7,778 nucleotides of DNA from an uncultured Rhodobacter sp. (GTDB lineage Bacteria; Pseudomonadota; Alphaproteobacteria; Rhodobacterales; Rhodobacteraceae), in the NCBI GenBank assembly GCA_937901435.1, contig CALGTJ010000014.1, forward strand, positions 1 through 7,778. The letters run 5' to 3'. Made by a program: the position numbers and the translations under genes. Of this stretch, positions 6,187 through 7,778 are shown one piece after another (within the stretch, counting starts at the first letter, position 1; every line of letters begins with the position of its first letter). The notes under the pieces were generated by a model. The model was not told where the DNA came from. It searched no databases and was given only the letters and a program-made list of their open reading frames with translations.

Positions 6187-6982
6187 GGCCAGGCCGTTCG
6201 ACAGTGTCAGCGATGTTGACGCACGTCGTGCGGCAGAGGCCCTTATCGTCGATGTGGATGGGTTCGAGGGCCCGCTTGACCTGCTGCTGACCCTGTCGCG
6301 CACGCAAAAGGTCGATCTGCGCGCGATTTCGATCCTCGCCTTGGCAGAGCAATATCTGGGCTTTATCGACCGCGCCAAAAGCCTGCGGCTGGAACTGGCG
6401 GCGGATTATCTGGTGATGGCGGCGTGGCTTGCCTTTCTGAAATCGCGCCTCTTGCTGCCGCCTGATCCCTCCGACGATGGGCCGTCTGGCGAAGACCTTG
6501 CGGCCCATCTGGCCTATCAGCTGGAACGCCTCGCCGCGATGCGCGAGAAGGCGGCGCAACTGATGGCGCGGGACCAGAAGGGGCGTGATTTCTTTGCACG
6601 CGGTGTGCCAGAGGACGTCACACGCACCCGTCGCGTGACCTATACCGCGACCCTGCTGGACCTGATGCAGGCCTATGCGCGCATTCGCACCAAGGACGAG
6701 TTTCGCCCCTTCGTGATGGACCGCGACCGCATCCTGACGATGGAGCAGGCGCTGGAACGCATGCGCCCGCTGATCGGTTTTGCGGGCGACTGGACGGACC
6801 TGACCAGCTACCTGCCCGAGGGTTGGCAGATCGACCCGGCCCTGCGCCGCTCTGCCACAGCGGCGACCTTTGCGGCCTCGCTGGAACTGGCCAAAGAGGG
6901 CAAGATCGACATTCGTCAGTCCGATACTTTCGCGCCGATCCATATCAAGCGCATTGACGGGGGCAGAGATGGCAAAGGCTGA
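6179..6982 (+). CDS. scpA: Segregation and condensation protein A (ScpA, kleisin)
   Basis: ScpA is the kleisin that bridges the two heads of an SMC dimer and, with ScpB, makes the SMC-ScpAB condensin that organises and separates newly replicated chromosomes. The 267-residue product begins its conserved part with VDGFEGPLDLLLTLSRTQKVDLRAISI (residues 26-52), the typical N-terminal helical SMC-contact region, continues with YLVMAAWLAFLKSRLLLP (78-95), and has a long charged middle that contacts ScpB. The C-terminal part (about 195-260) has the winged-helix character that binds the SMC head. The start at 6179 has GAGG at 6169-6172 and overlaps nagZ by eight bases. It is slightly longer at the N-terminus than the shortest family members, by about 20 unconserved residues. 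The downstream overlap with scpB fits joint production of the complex. Confidence 0.95.
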   Translation: MAEARPFDSVSDVDARRAAEALIVDVDGFEGPLDLLLTLSRTQKVDLRAISILALAEQYLGFIDRAKSLRLELAADYLVMAAWLAFLKSRLLLPPDPSDDGPSGEDLAAHLAYQLERLAAMREKAAQLMARDQKGRDFFARGVPEDVTRTRRVTYTATLLDLMQAYARIRTKDEFRPFVMDRDRILTMEQALERMRPLIGFAGDWTDLTSYLPEGWQIDPALRRSATAATFAASLELAKEGKIDIRQSDTFAPIHIKRIDGGRDGKG

Positions 6983-7625
6983 GCCAGAAAAGAGCCTGTT
7001 CGCCGCGCCCCCCATGGCCGAACAGGAACGCATGATCGAGGCGATCCTCTTTGCCACCGCCGAACCGATGAGCGTGGCCGAGTTGAACGCCCGTATGCCC
7101 CATGGCGGGGACGCTGCCGAGGCGCTGGTCTATCTGCGCAAACGCTACGAGGGCAGGGGCGTCCATGTGGTCCGCATCGGCGATAGTTACGCCCTGCGCA
7201 CCGCGCCCGATCTTGGGTATTTGATGCAAAAGGAAACCATCGAGACCCGCAAGCTGAGCCGGGCCGCAATTGAAACTTTGGCGATTATCGCCTATCATCA
7301 GCCCGCAACACGCGCTGAGATCGAGGAAATTCGCGGCGTATCCGTGTCGCGGGGCACGGTCGATCAACTGTTGGAACTGGAATGGATCCGCTTTGGTCGC
7401 CGCAAAATGACACCGGGGCGACCTGTGACCTATGTGGTGACAGAAGAATTCCTTGACCACTTCGGTCTGGAGAATGCCCGCGACCTGCCGGGCCTGAAAG
7501 AACTGCGCTCTGCGGGCCTTTTGGACAACAGGCCCTTGCCCGGACATCTGGGCGCACTGACCCCGGACGAGAATGACTACGACGGACCTGAGCCCAGCGA
7601 TCAGGCCGATATGTTTGAAGATTAA
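6969..7625 (+). CDS. scpB: Segregation and condensation protein B (ScpB)
   Basis: ScpB dimers bind the central part of ScpA and stimulate SMC-ScpAB condensin. The 218-residue product contains two winged-helix regions. The first follows MIEAILFATAEPMSVAELNARMP (residues 22-44). The second lies around RKLSRAAIETLAIIAYHQPATRAEIEEIRGVSVSRGTVDQLLELEWIRFGRR, the most conserved block of the family. The C-terminal tail (from about 185) is acidic and probably disordered. I chose ATG 6969 because the sequence from there matches family length and a G-rich SD (6959-6963) lies five bases upstream. The frame is also open upstream inside scpA, but that part encodes nothing ScpB-like. The 14-base overlap with scpA suggests translational coupling and balanced production. 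Confidence 0.95.
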   Translation: MAKAEPEKSLFAAPPMAEQERMIEAILFATAEPMSVAELNARMPHGGDAAEALVYLRKRYEGRGVHVVRIGDSYALRTAPDLGYLMQKETIETRKLSRAAIETLAIIAYHQPATRAEIEEIRGVSVSRGTVDQLLELEWIRFGRRKMTPGRPVTYVVTEEFLDHFGLENARDLPGLKELRSAGLLDNRPLPGHLGALTPDENDYDGPEPSDQADMFED

Positions 7626-7665
7626 CAGGCCCATAATCGGCCACTAACAGGAAAGCGGAAAGAAA

Positions 7666-7764
7666 ATGGATCGAATTATCAGCATGGTCATGAATATGTT
7701 CATACGCAAAGTGATGAGCAAAGGCAGTAAGCGTGTGCTGATCACCCATCGGGTTGTGGCTTGA
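7666..7764 (+). CDS. Small 32-residue hydrophobic, basic protein of unknown function
   Basis: I do not recognise this gene with certainty. It starts 40 bases after scpB. The ATG at 7666 has a purine-rich stretch ahead of it with GGAAAG (7657-7662) at SD position, and the 32 codons end in TGA at 7762-7764. The protein begins MDRIISMVMNMFIRKVMSKG and is rich in Met, Ile and Val, with Arg/Lys at 3, 14, 15, 19, 22, 23 and 29. It could form one amphipathic or short membrane helix with a basic tail. There are no acidic residues after Asp2. It could be a small membrane peptide expressed with scpAB or a leader for the next gene. The abrupt end could also reflect truncation of a longer relative. The window ends 14 bases later. 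Confidence 0.5.
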   Translation: MDRIISMVMNMFIRKVMSKGSKRVLITHRVVA

Positions 7765-7778
7765 CTGTGTTTGACTGG

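Noticed and set aside
5921..7057. 378-codon open frame antisense to nagZ, scpA and scpB
   Set aside because: It spans three well-supported genes on the other strand. It is Arg/Gln/His-rich, as expected for an antisense frame in GC-rich DNA, and shows no domain.

Overview
The window looks like a high-GC alphaproteobacterial chromosome, most likely Rhodobacterales (Roseobacter group). The grounds are the protein signatures and gene order: an ErpA-type HesB/IscA protein divergent from a dGTPase-family gene, then argS, a single-pass SPOR-domain protein, nagZ, scpA and scpB. This is recognised by reading alone, with no database search.

Layout. Positions 1-325 (minus strand) hold the start of a gene that runs off the left edge: a membrane-anchored protein whose last visible part resembles the beginning of a staphylococcal-nuclease-like domain. 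Positions 326-580 are a visibly AT-rich spacer without a convincing gene. erpA (581-904, minus) and dgt (1029-2222, plus) diverge from a 124-base region that holds a plausible erpA promoter. The 200-base gap after dgt carries several small hairpins, including a compound element that looks like a dispersed palindromic repeat. argS (2423-4147) follows. After an 84-base gap comes a tight cluster: SPOR protein (4232-5134), nagZ (5134-6186), scpA (6179-6982) and scpB (6969-7625), with overlaps of 1, 8 and 14 bases. A 32-codon small gene (7666-7764) sits at the right edge.

How the genes fit together. Most encode housekeeping functions: Fe-S cluster delivery (ErpA), dNTP hydrolysis (Dgt), arginyl-tRNA synthesis (ArgS), envelope and peptidoglycan work (SPOR protein, NagZ) and chromosome condensation with SMC (ScpA/ScpB). 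The overlaps imply one transcript with translational coupling from the SPOR gene to scpB, joining cell-wall recycling or division to chromosome segregation.

I see no CRISPR array, tRNA, rRNA, transposase or phage gene, and no convincing new multi-gene system. The most unusual feature is an in-frame tandem duplication of a 27-base palindrome-containing unit inside dgt, which inserts 18 residues beside the active-site region. The next most interesting are the diverged or broken nuclease-like gene in AT-rich DNA at the left edge and the small basic, hydrophobic 32-residue protein after scpB.
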